Origin: Paraburkholderia dioscoreae
Lineage (GTDB): Bacteria > Pseudomonadota > Gammaproteobacteria > Burkholderiales > Burkholderiaceae
Direction: 5' to 3'
Assembly: GCF_902459535.1 (NCBI RefSeq)
Contig: NZ_LR699553.1
Coordinates: forward strand, 1,550,001 to 1,614,000
Length of the DNA stretch: 64,000 nucleotides
Positions 34,988-44,619 of this stretch are shown here, piece by piece. The translations under genes and the position numbers were made by a program. Numbering within the stretch: position 1 is the first letter of the stretch; each line of letters begins with the position of its first letter. The notes under the pieces were generated by a model. It had not been told where the DNA came from and ran no database searches. It was given only the letters and a program-made list of their open reading frames with translations.

Positions 34988-36676
34988 ATGAACAACCCGA
35001 AACACATCGACCCGCGTCTCGATCCGACCCGCACGATCCGCGCACCGCGCGGCGCGGAAAAGACCTGCAAGACCTGGATCGCGGAAGCCGCGTACCGGAT
35101 GATCCAGAACAATCTGGACCCGGAAGTCGCCGAGCATCCGCATGCGCTGGTCGTGTACGGTGGCATTGGCCGTGCGGCGCGCAACTGGGATTGCTTCGAT
35201 CAGATTCTCAAGTCGCTGAAGGATCTGAACGAAGACGAAACGCTGCTGATTCAATCCGGCAAGCCGGTCGGTGTGTTCCGCACGCATGCCGACGCGCCGC
35301 GCGTGCTGCTGGCGAATTCGAATCTGGTGCCGCATTGGGCGACGTGGGAACACTTCCACGAACTCGACCGCAAGGGCCTGATGATGTACGGCCAGATGAC
35401 GGCGGGCAGCTGGATCTACATTGGCAGCCAGGGCATTGTGCAGGGCACCTACGAGACGTTCTTCTCGGTGGCGAACCAGCATTTCAACGGCGAGCCGAAG
35501 GGTCGCTGGATTCTGACCGGCGGCCTCGGCGGCATGGGCGGCGCGCAGCCGCTCGCGGCCACGATGGCCGGTTTCTCGATGATCGCGGTGGAATGCGACG
35601 AGACGCGCATCGACTTCCGCCTGAAGACGCGCTACGTCGATAAGAAAGCGAAGACGCTCGACGAAGCGCTCGCCATGCTCGACGAAGCGAAGCAGGCCGG
35701 CAAGCCGGTGTCGATCGGCCTGCTGGGCAATGCCGCCGACGTGTTCGCCGAGTGCGTGACGCGCGGCATCACGCCGGATTGCGTGACCGATCAGACCAGC
35801 GCGCACGATCCGATTCACGGCTACCTGCCGCAAGGCTGGCGCGTCGAAGACTGGCGTGAGCGCATGAAGACCGCGCCGGATTCGATCATCACGCCGGCCA
35901 AGCAGTCGATGGCCAACCAGGTGCAAGCCATGCTGACGCTGCAGGAACGCGGCGCCGCCACGCTCGACTACGGCAACAACATCCGTCAGATGGCGCTGGA
36001 AATGGGCGTGCAAAACGCGTTCGATTTCCCGGGTTTCGTGCCGGCGTATATCCGGCCGCTGTTCTGCGAAGGCAAGGGTCCGTTCCGCTGGGTCGCGCTG
36101 TCGGGCGATCCTGAGGATATCTACAAGACCGATGCGAAGGTCAAGGAATTGATCCCCGACGACCCGCATCTGCACAACTGGCTCGACATGGCGCGCGAAC
36201 GCATCGCGTTCCAGGGGTTGCCCGCGCGGATCTGCTGGGTCGGCGTGAAGGATCGCTATCGTCTGGGTCAGGCGTTCAACGAAATGGTCAGGAACGGCGA
36301 ACTGAAGGCGCCGATCGTGATCGGCCGCGATCACCTCGACACCGGTTCGGTGGCGAGCCCGAATCGCGAAACCGAATCCATGAAAGACGGCTCGGACGCA
36401 GTCAGCGACTGGCCGCTGCTCAACGCGCTGCTGAATACGGCGGGCGGCGCCTCGTGGGTGTCGCTGCATCATGGCGGCGGAGTCGGCATGGGCTTTAGCC
36501 AGCACTCGGGCGTCGTGATCGTCGCCGATGGCACGGATGCCGCAAAAGAGCGCCTCGGTCGCGTACTGTTCAACGATCCGGCTACCGGCGTGATGCGTCA
36601 CGCGGATGCGGGCTATGAACTCGCGCAGCAAACGGCGCGCGAGGCAGGTCTCAATCTGCCGATGCTGGGCCGCTGA
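34988..36676 (+). CDS. hutU: Urocanate hydratase
   Basis: 562 residues, normal for the family. Converts urocanate to imidazolonepropionate with tightly bound NAD+. The NAD-binding Gly-rich loop GLGGMGGAQP is at 179-188; the ATRIPE-type N-terminal region (MNNPKHIDPRLDPTRTIRAPRG) and late catalytic segments (GHHGGGVGMGFS-like LHHGGGVGMGFSQHSG) are intact. ATG 34988; an open frame extending into hutC is not used. Ends 2 bp before hutD. Confidence 0.97.
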   Translation: MNNPKHIDPRLDPTRTIRAPRGAEKTCKTWIAEAAYRMIQNNLDPEVAEHPHALVVYGGIGRAARNWDCFDQILKSLKDLNEDETLLIQSGKPVGVFRTHADAPRVLLANSNLVPHWATWEHFHELDRKGLMMYGQMTAGSWIYIGSQGIVQGTYETFFSVANQHFNGEPKGRWILTGGLGGMGGAQPLAATMAGFSMIAVECDETRIDFRLKTRYVDKKAKTLDEALAMLDEAKQAGKPVSIGLLGNAADVFAECVTRGITPDCVTDQTSAHDPIHGYLPQGWRVEDWRERMKTAPDSIITPAKQSMANQVQAMLTLQERGAATLDYGNNIRQMALEMGVQNAFDFPGFVPAYIRPLFCEGKGPFRWVALSGDPEDIYKTDAKVKELIPDDPHLHNWLDMARERIAFQGLPARICWVGVKDRYRLGQAFNEMVRNGELKAPIVIGRDHLDTGSVASPNRETESMKDGSDAVSDWPLLNALLNTAGGASWVSLHHGGGVGMGFSQHSGVVIVADGTDAAKERLGRVLFNDPATGVMRHADAGYELAQQTAREAGLNLPMLGR

Positions 36677-36678
36677 TC

Positions 36679-37317
36679 GTGGCGCTTCACGGCACGCTCG
36701 TCGTCGGCGGGGCAACCCTCACGCTGATTCGCGGCGCCGAACTCGTGGCGGCGCCGTGGAAGAACGGCGGCGGCGTCACGCGCGAGGTGGCGGCGTTTCC
36801 CGAAGGCGCGGGGCTCGATGCTTTCGTATGGCGGGTGAGCGTGGCCGATGTCGCGCAAGCCGGGCCGTTCTCGCGCTTTGCCGGCATTGATCGCACGCTC
36901 GTGTTGTTGTCCGGCGCGGGCATGTTGCTCGACGAAGCCGGCGACGGGAGCAGCGCGCACGGCGTGAAGACCTACGCGTTGACGCAAGCGCTCGACATGG
37001 CCCATTTCACCGGCGAGGCGCGCATCGAGGCACGCCTCGTCGACGGCGCAACGCGCGACTTCAACCTGATGGTGCGTCGCGACGCGGCGCAGGGGGAAGT
37101 GCAAGTATGGCGCGGGCCAACGCAACGCACGCTTTCTGCTGACGCGGTTCTGCTGTATTGCGCGCAAGGTGCCGTGCGGGTCACGCCCGGCGACGCGCAA
37201 CCGCTGCCGCTCGATACCGGCGACACGCTGCGCATCGATTCGCCGCACGCGCTGTCATGCGCGGTGGAAGGCGAGGGCGCCTTGCTCGCGATCAGCATCC
37301 GCTACGCAAAAAGATGA
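36679..37317 (+). CDS. hutD: HutD family cupin protein
   Basis: 212 residues from GTG 36679, two bases after the hutU stop. The HutD signature APWKNGGGVTREVA is at ~25-38, and the protein is predicted to be a bicupin. HutD is linked to histidine catabolism in Pseudomonas and Burkholderia; it has been proposed to buffer the pathway by binding an intermediate such as formylated glutamate, without a proven enzyme activity. Its place between hutU and hutI is typical. Confidence 0.93.
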   Translation: MALHGTLVVGGATLTLIRGAELVAAPWKNGGGVTREVAAFPEGAGLDAFVWRVSVADVAQAGPFSRFAGIDRTLVLLSGAGMLLDEAGDGSSAHGVKTYALTQALDMAHFTGEARIEARLVDGATRDFNLMVRRDAAQGEVQVWRGPTQRTLSADAVLLYCAQGAVRVTPGDAQPLPLDTGDTLRIDSPHALSCAVEGEGALLAISIRYAKR

Positions 37318-37402
37318 CGACGATTCGCGTGCATACTCGCCAATGTCACGGCGCACGCACGCGAACCACCACAGACACGCAACAAGCTGCAAAGAGCACG
37401 CG

Positions 37403-38638
37403 ATGAAGCAAACCGTCTGGCATCACCTGAAACTTTGCCCGCAGGGCGATCCCCAACACACGCTGCCCGATGCCGCGATCGCCGTTGAAAACGGCACGAT
37501 CGTGTGGCTCGGCGCGGCCTCCGCATTGCCCGCCGGCTACGCCGCATGGCCGCGCGAAGATCTGCACGGCGCGTGGGTGACGCCCGGTCTCGTTGATTGC
37601 CATACGCACCTGGTGTACGGCGGGCAACGCGCGGACGAGTTCGCGCAGCGCCTCGCGGGCGTCAGCTACGAAGAAATCGCGCGGCAGGGCGGCGGTATCG
37701 TCTCCACGGTGCGCGCCACGCGTGCCGCGGACGAAGCCTCGCTGCTGCGTCAGTCGGCTGCGCGGCTCGAACCCTTGCTCGCTGAAGGCGTGACGACCGT
37801 CGAGATCAAATCCGGCTACGGCCTCGATCTCGCCAGTGAGCGCAAGATGCTGCGCGTAGCGCGTCAATTGGGCGAGCGTTATCCCGTGACGGTCTACACG
37901 ACGTTTCTCGGCGCGCACGCGCTACCGCCTGAATTCGCCGGCCGCGCCGATGCGTATATCGACGAAGTCTGCAACACGATGCTGCCGACGCTCGCGGACG
38001 AAGGTCTCGTCGACGCGGTCGATGTGTTCTGCGAGCGCATCGGCTTTTCGCTGGAACAGAGCGAGCGCGTCTTCAAGGCGGCGGAGCGTTACCAACTGCC
38101 GGTGAAAATGCATGCCGAGCAGTTGTCGAACGGCGGCGGCACGGCACTCGCGACGCGTCATCATGCGCTGTCCGCCGACCACCTCGAATTTCTCGACGAA
38201 GCCGGCGTTGCCGCGATGAAGGAAGCCGGCACGGTGGCCGTGTTGCTGCCGGGCGCGTATTACTTCATCCGCGAGACGCAGTTGCCGCCGTTGGAATTGC
38301 TGCGGCGCTATCAGGTGCCGATTGCGATTTCGACCGACAGCAACCCCGGCACGTCGCCCGCCACGTCGCTGCTGCTGATGATGAATATGGCGACCACACT
38401 CTTTCGCATGACCGTACCCGAAGTGCTGCAAGGCGTGACGTCGCACGCGGCGCGCGCGCTCGGCAAGGCGGATCGGCACGGCTCGCTGGAAGCAGGGCGC
38501 GCGGCCGATTTCGCGGTGTGGTCGGTCGACTCGCTGGCCGAGCTGGCTTACTGGATTGGACGCCCGTTGTGCGCGCGAGTGGTGCGTGCGGGCGAGACCG
38601 TTTATGCGCGGCGTGAATCGAGCCAGGGCTTGAGATGA
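37403..38638 (+). CDS. hutI: Imidazolonepropionase
   Basis: 411 residues, metal-dependent amidohydrolase opening the imidazolone ring to give N-formimino-glutamate. ATG 37403. Metal-binding HxH at His67/His69 (VDCHTHLVYGG), VKMHAEQLS, and the Asp in ISTDSNPGTSP are visible. Overlaps hutF as ATGA. Normal length. Confidence 0.97.
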   Translation: MKQTVWHHLKLCPQGDPQHTLPDAAIAVENGTIVWLGAASALPAGYAAWPREDLHGAWVTPGLVDCHTHLVYGGQRADEFAQRLAGVSYEEIARQGGGIVSTVRATRAADEASLLRQSAARLEPLLAEGVTTVEIKSGYGLDLASERKMLRVARQLGERYPVTVYTTFLGAHALPPEFAGRADAYIDEVCNTMLPTLADEGLVDAVDVFCERIGFSLEQSERVFKAAERYQLPVKMHAEQLSNGGGTALATRHHALSADHLEFLDEAGVAAMKEAGTVAVLLPGAYYFIRETQLPPLELLRRYQVPIAISTDSNPGTSPATSLLLMMNMATTLFRMTVPEVLQGVTSHAARALGKADRHGSLEAGRAADFAVWSVDSLAELAYWIGRPLCARVVRAGETVYARRESSQGLR

Positions 38639-40059
38639 CGCAATCGCAATCGCAATCGCAGAAGCAACCCATGAATCAATCGCTATTCGCCGGGCACGCG
38701 TATCTGCCGGATGGCTGGCGCCGCAACGTGCTGCTCGAGTGGGACGCAAACGGCACGCTGACGGCCGTTACGCCTGATACTTCCACGGTGCCCGCCGGCG
38801 TGCAAAAAGCCGCCGGTCCGGTATTGCCTGGCATGCCGAATCTTCATTCTCACGCGTTTCAGCGCGCGATGGCCGGCCTCACCGAATATCGCGCTGCCTC
38901 CGGCGCGGGCGCCACGGATAATTTCTGGAGCTGGCGCGATCTGATGTATCGCTTCGCCGCGCGCATCACGCCGGAGGGTCTGGCGAGCGTCGCACAGTGG
39001 CTGTACATCGAGATGCTGAAGGCGGGCTATACGTCGGTGTGCGAGTTTCACTATGTACATCACATGCCGGGGGGCGAGCGCTATGCGAATCAGGCGGAAC
39101 TCGCGCAGCGTGTCGTGGATGCGGCATCAACGAGCGGGATCGGCATGACGATGCTGCCGGTGCTGTATCAGTACGGCGGCTTCGGCTCACGTGCGCCGCG
39201 TGACGATCAGCGGCGTTTCATCAACACGCCGGAGAGTTTGCTCGATCTGCTCGGCACGTTGCGCGCGGCGCGCCCTGAAAGCGCCGCGTTGCGTTATGGC
39301 GTGGCGCCGCATTCGCTGCGCGCGGTTTCCGCGGATTCATTGCGCGCGCTGCTCGGCGGTATCGACGGCACCGCGCCCGTGCATATTCATATTGCCGAAC
39401 AGACCGCCGAAGTCGACGCGTGCCTCGAAACCGAAGGGGCGCGTCCGGTGCAATGGCTGCTCGATCGGTTCGATGTCGACAGCCGCTGGTGCCTCGTGCA
39501 TGCCACCCATGTGGATACCAACGAAACGCTGGCGCTCGCGAAGAGCGGCGCCGTCGCCGGCTTGTGCCTGACGACCGAAGCCAATCTCGGCGACGGCATT
39601 TTTCCGGCGCAGGACTATCTCGACGCGCAAGGGCGCATTGGCGTGGGCTCGGATAGCCATATCGGCGTCGATTGGCGCGCGGAACTGCGGTTGCTCGAAT
39701 ACGGGCAGCGCCTCACACGGCGGCAGCGCAACGTGCTGGCGTCGGCGCAAGCGACGCATGTCGCCGACCGTCTGTACGACGCCGCGCTGGCAGGCGGCGC
39801 GCGCGCGACGGGCCGCGCGGTCGGCGCCTTGCAGCCGGGCCGCCGCGCCGATTGGCTCGTGCTCGACGCGGATCATTCGAACATCGCCGAGCATGTGCCG
39901 GACACGTGGCTCTCGGGCGTTGTATTCTGCGAGCATGGCGATACGCCGATTCGCGATGTCTATGCCGGTGGCGAGAAGGTCGTCGACAACCGCCGGCATC
40001 GCGATGAAGAGGGCGCGTACGCGCGCTATCGCGTGGCGCTTGCGGAACTGCTCAAATAA
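38635..40059 (+). CDS. hutF: Formimidoylglutamate deiminase
   Basis: 474 residues. Converts N-formimino-glutamate to N-formylglutamate and ammonia; presence with hutG indicates the five-step pathway. Amidohydrolase metal motifs: NLHSHAFQRAM near 65-75, HIHIAEQ, and GSDSHIGVDWRAELRLLEY. The start overlaps the hutI stop. The first 11 codons include a CAATCG triple repeat (Gln-Ser)3; ATG 38671 (MNQSLFAGHAYLP) is an equally plausible start. Confidence 0.95.
   Translation: MTQSQSQSQKQPMNQSLFAGHAYLPDGWRRNVLLEWDANGTLTAVTPDTSTVPAGVQKAAGPVLPGMPNLHSHAFQRAMAGLTEYRAASGAGATDNFWSWRDLMYRFAARITPEGLASVAQWLYIEMLKAGYTSVCEFHYVHHMPGGERYANQAELAQRVVDAASTSGIGMTMLPVLYQYGGFGSRAPRDDQRRFINTPESLLDLLGTLRAARPESAALRYGVAPHSLRAVSADSLRALLGGIDGTAPVHIHIAEQTAEVDACLETEGARPVQWLLDRFDVDSRWCLVHATHVDTNETLALAKSGAVAGLCLTTEANLGDGIFPAQDYLDAQGRIGVGSDSHIGVDWRAELRLLEYGQRLTRRQRNVLASAQATHVADRLYDAALAGGARATGRAVGALQPGRRADWLVLDADHSNIAEHVPDTWLSGVVFCEHGDTPIRDVYAGGEKVVDNRRHRDEEGAYARYRVALAELLK
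38641..38658 (+). repeat. Hexanucleotide repeat (CAATCG)x3 at the hutF 5' end
   Basis: Three perfect in-frame copies encode Gln-Ser three times just after the ATGA overlap. Hexamer gain or loss would leave the frame intact. Confidence 0.75.
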
Positions 40060-40126
40060 AGCGCGCGAGCGGGCCTTTGCACGATCTGCTGAACTGATTC
40101 TTCGATCCTATCGATTCCGGACTGAC

Positions 40127-40942
40127 ATGACTGCTTCGAATACACCGCCGGTTTTCTCGCTGCATCAGGGACGCCTGCCGCTCCTTGTTTCGATTCCACA
40201 TCTCGGCACGCAAATTCCCGCCGACATCGCCGCGACCATGACGCCGGTCGCGCAACGCACCGACGATTGCGACTGGCATCTGGATCGTCTCTACGCGTTC
40301 GCGACACGCATGGGTGCGTCGGTTCTTTCGCCGACCTACGCGCGTTACGTGATCGACCTGAACCGTCCGCCCGACGGCGCGAACCTCTACCCGGGTCAGG
40401 ACACGACTGGCCTGTTGCCGGTCGATACCTTCGACAAGGAACCGTTGTATCTCGACGGCCATCTGCCCACCGAGGCCGAAGTCGCGCGTCGTCGCGATGC
40501 TTACTGGAAACCGTATCACGAGGCGCTGCAGGGCGAGCTCGCGGCATTGAAAGCGAAACACGGCAGAGTGCTGCTGTGGGAAGCGCATTCGATCCGCTCG
40601 CACGTGCCGCGTTTCTTCGAAGGACGTCTGCCCGATTTCAACTTCGGCACGGCCAATGGTGCGAGCGCGGTGGCGGGATTGGCCGAGGAAATGGCCGCTA
40701 TCGTCGAGCGGCATGACGGCGGCTATTCGGCTATCGCCAACGGCCGCTTCAAGGGCGGGTACATCACGCGCGAGTACGGGCAGCCGTCGCAAGGCGTGCA
40801 TGCCTTGCAACTCGAACTGTCGCAGATCACGTATATGGAAGAGCACATGCCGTATGCGTATGACGAAACGCTGGCTGCGAAAGTCGAGCCCTTGCTGGAA
40901 GCGCTCGTCGTCAATGCATTGGAGCGCGTCGAGGCGGCGTGA
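40127..40942 (+). CDS. hutG: N-formylglutamate deformylase
   Basis: 271 residues. Hydrolyses N-formylglutamate to glutamate and formate, the last step of histidine breakdown in organisms that have HutF. ATG 40127 begins the conserved domain (LLVSIPHLGTQIP); upstream open codons lie in hutF. FGH-domain features: DLNRPPDGANLYPGQ, LLWEAHSIRS, GGYITREYGQP. Last gene of the hut operon; no substrate transporter gene is attached. Confidence 0.96.
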   Translation: MTASNTPPVFSLHQGRLPLLVSIPHLGTQIPADIAATMTPVAQRTDDCDWHLDRLYAFATRMGASVLSPTYARYVIDLNRPPDGANLYPGQDTTGLLPVDTFDKEPLYLDGHLPTEAEVARRRDAYWKPYHEALQGELAALKAKHGRVLLWEAHSIRSHVPRFFEGRLPDFNFGTANGASAVAGLAEEMAAIVERHDGGYSAIANGRFKGGYITREYGQPSQGVHALQLELSQITYMEEHMPYAYDETLAAKVEPLLEALVVNALERVEAA

Positions 40943-41152
40943 CGCCGGCGTTATACGTTGTAGCCTGCACTGCGGGCTCTCTCTCTTCTCTTCCACGCGG
41001 TTCACGACGCTGCGCAAGTTGCGCAACGCCGTGTCCGCGTCGGCTTACGCCGCAAAGGTGTAACAGCATGTGTCCGTGATTGCATGCTGCCGTGTTCGCG
41101 CAGAACGTATGGAACGCGTATGGCGCGTTGCTCCGTGCCCAACCTTGCCGGC

Positions 41153-41182
41153 GAAAAAAAGCCCCGCTTCTAGCGGGGCTTT
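41153..41182 (-). terminator. Rho-independent terminator for the His-rich peptide gene
   Basis: Nine-bp stem agccccgct / agcggggct with a 3-base loop; on the minus strand it is followed by a T-run (the A-run at 41154-41160). It lies 37 bp after the stop of the small minus-strand gene. On the plus strand only three T follow, but it may also stop hut read-through. Confidence 0.85.
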
Positions 41183-41218
41183 GCAGTGTGCCGTGCCGGT
41201 CAGGGCATGGCGCCACCC

Positions 41219-41359
41219 TTAATGGCAGCGGTTTTCCCAGTGATGATGAACGCGTACCTTGTGGCACTCGCGATGATGATGATGCTCATACGCTTGTGCG
41301 GGAGCGATGGCGCTCAGTGCGGCGACGGCAGCCGCGATGGCGAGGACGATCTTCTTCAT
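41219..41359 (-). CDS. 46-residue secreted His-rich peptide
   Basis: ATG 41359 to TAA 41219, preceded on the minus strand by aagga eight bases before the start and followed by a strong terminator, so it has its own transcription unit. The first 23 residues are a clear Sec signal peptide (MKKIVLAIAAAVAALSA, cleavage after AQA). The mature 23 residues contain nine His and two Cys (YEHHHHRECHK, RVHHHWENRCH). Such spacing could bind Cu, Ni or Zn in the periplasm; the two Cys might form a disulfide. Similar tiny exported His-rich proteins occur in Burkholderia without assigned function. The metal role is inference. Confidence 0.78.
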   Translation of the reverse strand: MKKIVLAIAAAVAALSAIAPAQAYEHHHHRECHKVRVHHHWENRCH

Positions 41360-41678
41360 TACAGAATCCTTAACTCAGTGTTGGGGTACTAACGCTGCAG
41401 CACGGGGCGTACCGCAGCGGTTTGCAAGCATGCCACATTGCGCGCGTGGTGCGGAGGAACGCTGACCAGACGCACGTGTCAATTCACAACGGCGAGCGCC
41501 GCGAACCGCCTCTGGCGGTGAAGGGCGGCTGACGGTGTGCATTGGCGCGGTGGCGTGTAATTACGACAGATCGACGCTCACGCGCTGAGATGCCGGGATT
41601 GCGCGTTATGCGGTGAAGCGGCTACCCTTTCAAAACGATGACGCGCGCGAGCGCGTGATCACTACATCGGGCAAAAAG
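41360..41678. other. Intergenic region
   Basis: About 319 bp between the divergent peptide gene and the next regulator; holds both promoters. No convincing motif or further gene was seen; the next gene might begin inside it at GTG 41613. Confidence 0.4.
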
Positions 41679-42359
41679 ATGGAAGACCCAGCGATGGAAG
41701 ATTCCGACGAATTGCTGCTCCCGGTCTGGCGAGCGAACCTGGTGCTGTTGACCCGCGAGGTCGGTGCGGCGACGCGTCTCGCGCGCATGATGACCTTTTC
41801 CGCGAGCTACCTGAAACTGATGTTGTCCGGTCAACGCGAATTCAGCGAGGAATTCGTGCGGGGGATCGAAGCGGTCACCGGATTGCCGGGTGGCTGGATG
41901 AACGTCCCGCACACCGAGCAGGACATACCGCTCAACGCACGCGAAGCGATCGACAACGAACAGCCGCTCGCGCGCTTTCGCGGTACGGCGCATCCCGTGC
42001 GAAAGAAGACGGTGCTGCGCCCGCCTGAGCCGATCTTCGGCCAGCCGGGACCGGCCAGACGTGTCGAAGAAGAAACCCTCGACGCTGAAACGCACCGGCG
42101 GCAGGCGCATTTTCGCAAGGTCCGCGACGTGGCGATTCAGGAGGTGCGGCGTTTCGAGCGGCATCTGAGTCATGCGCCGGTGGAACTGGCGTTGGTGCGC
42201 GCCAAGGTGGAAGACGTGATCGCCGCCGCCGATCTCGAGGATCCGATCCAGGCCGATCTCGCGGGGCGGCTGGAGCAGATCGAAAAACATCGCCATCTGC
42301 TGCTCAGGCACGTGGAGCGGTTGCAGGCTTTACTCGGGCAGCTCGGCGAAACGGAGTAA
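41679..42359 (+). CDS. Phage-repressor-like DNA-binding protein with C-terminal coiled coil
   Basis: 226 residues from ATG 41679; GTG 41613 and ATG 41694 are other possible starts and none has a strong ribosome site. Residues ~15-75 look like a helix-turn-helix fold (ATRLARMMTFSASYLKLMLSGQREFSEEFVRGIEAVTGLP), reminiscent of Cro/CI-like domains in which the recognition helix reads a short operator. A Pro-rich linker follows, and residues ~130-220 are charged helix with heptad-like Leu spacing. Function unknown; probably a transcription regulator or nucleoid-related protein. Confidence 0.65.
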   Translation: MEDPAMEDSDELLLPVWRANLVLLTREVGAATRLARMMTFSASYLKLMLSGQREFSEEFVRGIEAVTGLPGGWMNVPHTEQDIPLNAREAIDNEQPLARFRGTAHPVRKKTVLRPPEPIFGQPGPARRVEEETLDAETHRRQAHFRKVRDVAIQEVRRFERHLSHAPVELALVRAKVEDVIAAADLEDPIQADLAGRLEQIEKHRHLLLRHVERLQALLGQLGETE

Positions 42360-42649
42360 TGGCGCGCTGCTGTCCGTTCATTATGTGTGCTTCTTCGATT
42401 CCAAGTAGTTGGATCGGGACTAGTGAAACGGGTGGAAACAACGAAAACGCGCGCCGGCTGCCAATGTGCTAAAACCACGCTACGAACTGAGCCGGGGTGC
42501 ATCTTGGGGAAAATAGCCGTCACGTTGCAGCGGGCGCTCGCCGGCGTCACTGTCTCGCCATGCGTCGCGCGAACGGTGCGGCGCATGTTTCGCGTTGCAT
42601 TCGCTTCGAGTCCGCGAGCCACGCGCGCGCCGGGCAGGGCGCGGTGCAC

Positions 42650-44563
42650 ATGAGGCGGTGCCCGGCGGTTTTTCTCAGGCTGGCCTTCTGGCTGACGCTT
42701 GGCGCACTGTCGCCGGCTATCGCATGGGCCGACGACAGCGCGTCCACCGTATCCGGCGACGACCTCGCGCCCTCCACAATCGAGCGCGACGTCCATCTCT
42801 TCACGATCCAGAAAGACGGCTCCATCGAGGAACACGACGACACGGTTCTGCGCGCCAACACGACGAGCGGCGTCGACGATATCGCGCAACGCTATGTGTG
42901 GTTCAACAAGGACATCGAGCAGGTGCAGTTGCTGGCCGCGGAAACGATCGATCCGGGCGGCGTCGCGCATCCCGTCGGTCCCGAGGCGATCCGCGACGTG
43001 CAGGAGCCGCGCTCCGCAGGCGCGCCGAGCTTCGAGGACGGTGTGTTGCGCACGGTGATTTTCCCCGGCGTGGAGCCGGGCTCACGCGTGCATCTGGCGT
43101 TTCGCAAGACCCGCACGAAACCGTTGCAGGCGGGCACCTTCGCGTATCTCGTCGAACCGACGCGCGACCCCGTCGAACTGCAGCGCCTGATTTTCGATCT
43201 GCCCGCCGACGTGCCGCTTTATGCCGACGCGCGCGGCTACGTCGCTGTGCCGCCGGTCACGGCCAACGGCCGTACCCGCTACGAGTTCGACTATCGGCAC
43301 GGGCCGTATGCGCCGCTCGAAGCGGGGTCGGTCGGCTATGCGAACTGGGGCGACCGCCTGATGGTATCGACGGTGCCGGACTTCGCGAATTTTGCCGCGC
43401 GGTATCGCGGGCCCGCGCTCGACGCGACGATTGGCGATCCGGCGATCGTCCGCCTCGCGCAAGCGCTGACCGCCGGCGCCGCCGACCCGCGCGCGAAGGC
43501 GCAGTTGCTGTACGACTGGATGCGTTTGAATATCCGCTACGTGGCCTTGTTTCTCGGCGAGACGGCGGCGATTCCGCACAAGACGATCGATATCCTGCGC
43601 AACCGTTATGGCGACTGCAAGGATCATGTCGCGCTCTATGGGGCATTGCTCGCCGCGGTCGGCATCCGCAGCGAGGCTGTGTTGCTCAACCTCGGGCCGT
43701 ACTACAGTTTGCCCGACGTGCCCGGCTACGGCGCAAGCGCAATCAATCACGCGATTGTCTGGATTCCTGAGTTGTCGTTGTATGCGGATACGACCGCCGG
43801 CGGCACGGCATTCGGTTATCTGCCGCCGAGCGTGATGGACAGGCCGGTGCTGCTGGTGGACGAGGGCGTCCTTTCGCGAACGCCGGCCACGCAGTTGCGC
43901 GAACGCAGCGCGCGCGTGCAGATCGACGTCGATGAAAGCGGCGCGGCGCATTACGCCTACCGCGCGGAAGACGCGGGTTTTACCGCCGAAATAGAGCGCA
44001 ACACGTTTCGGCGGGCGACGCGGCAACGCACGCAGCAAATCGCCGCGAACCGTTTATTACAGACGGGTCTGCACGGCACCGCGCAATTGCACACGGCGGA
44101 TCTCATCGCCACAAATGGGCCGTTTGCCACGTCGATGCAGGGAAAAGTGGAGCATTTCGTCTGGACCGACGGCACCACTGCAATACCGGCGTTGACGAGT
44201 TTCTCCGGCGGCATGGGCTCGCAGGTGCAGGCGTGGCTTGCGGAGCCTCTGAGGACTCAGCCGTGGACTTGCATAGGTGGAGAATTCGACGAGACGCTGG
44301 AAATGACGCTGCCGCGCTTCGCGCGGGTGACGGATTTGCCGGCCGACACCGCGGTGCAGAACCGCTTCGTGACGTTTTCATCCAGCTACGTGTTCGATCC
44401 CGCCGCGCGGCTCCTGCAGGTCAGGCGGCACCTGCGCGCCGCCTTTGGCCATCAGATGTGTTCTGCTAATGAATTCGCCGAAATGCACGACGACCTCGTG
44501 CGAATCGAGCGGGATCTCGATGCCGGACTGGTCGTCAAGGTTACGGATTCGAAGAATCGGTAG
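42650..44563 (+). CDS. Exported transglutaminase-like protein (DUF3857 + transglutaminase core)
   Basis: 637 residues from ATG 42650. Signal peptide (FLRLAFWLTLGALSPAIAWA). The N-terminal DUF3857-type beta domain (~45-250) is followed by a transglutaminase-like core with a complete Cys-His-Asp triad: Cys in YGDCKDHVALYGALL, His in INHAIVWIP, Asp in YADTTAGG. A C-terminal domain of ~200 residues completes the usual architecture. Such proteins are periplasmic and predicted to act as proteases or crosslinkers; none near this branch has a proven substrate. Upstream 290 bp show no gene; the next gene is convergent. Confidence 0.85.
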   Translation: MRRCPAVFLRLAFWLTLGALSPAIAWADDSASTVSGDDLAPSTIERDVHLFTIQKDGSIEEHDDTVLRANTTSGVDDIAQRYVWFNKDIEQVQLLAAETIDPGGVAHPVGPEAIRDVQEPRSAGAPSFEDGVLRTVIFPGVEPGSRVHLAFRKTRTKPLQAGTFAYLVEPTRDPVELQRLIFDLPADVPLYADARGYVAVPPVTANGRTRYEFDYRHGPYAPLEAGSVGYANWGDRLMVSTVPDFANFAARYRGPALDATIGDPAIVRLAQALTAGAADPRAKAQLLYDWMRLNIRYVALFLGETAAIPHKTIDILRNRYGDCKDHVALYGALLAAVGIRSEAVLLNLGPYYSLPDVPGYGASAINHAIVWIPELSLYADTTAGGTAFGYLPPSVMDRPVLLVDEGVLSRTPATQLRERSARVQIDVDESGAAHYAYRAEDAGFTAEIERNTFRRATRQRTQQIAANRLLQTGLHGTAQLHTADLIATNGPFATSMQGKVEHFVWTDGTTAIPALTSFSGGMGSQVQAWLAEPLRTQPWTCIGGEFDETLEMTLPRFARVTDLPADTAVQNRFVTFSSSYVFDPAARLLQVRRHLRAAFGHQMCSANEFAEMHDDLVRIERDLDAGLVVKVTDSKNR

Positions 44564-44619
44564 CGATGTTGCCGGCACGGGCGCAAACAACGAAACCCAT
44601 GCCGGAACCGGAAAGTACC

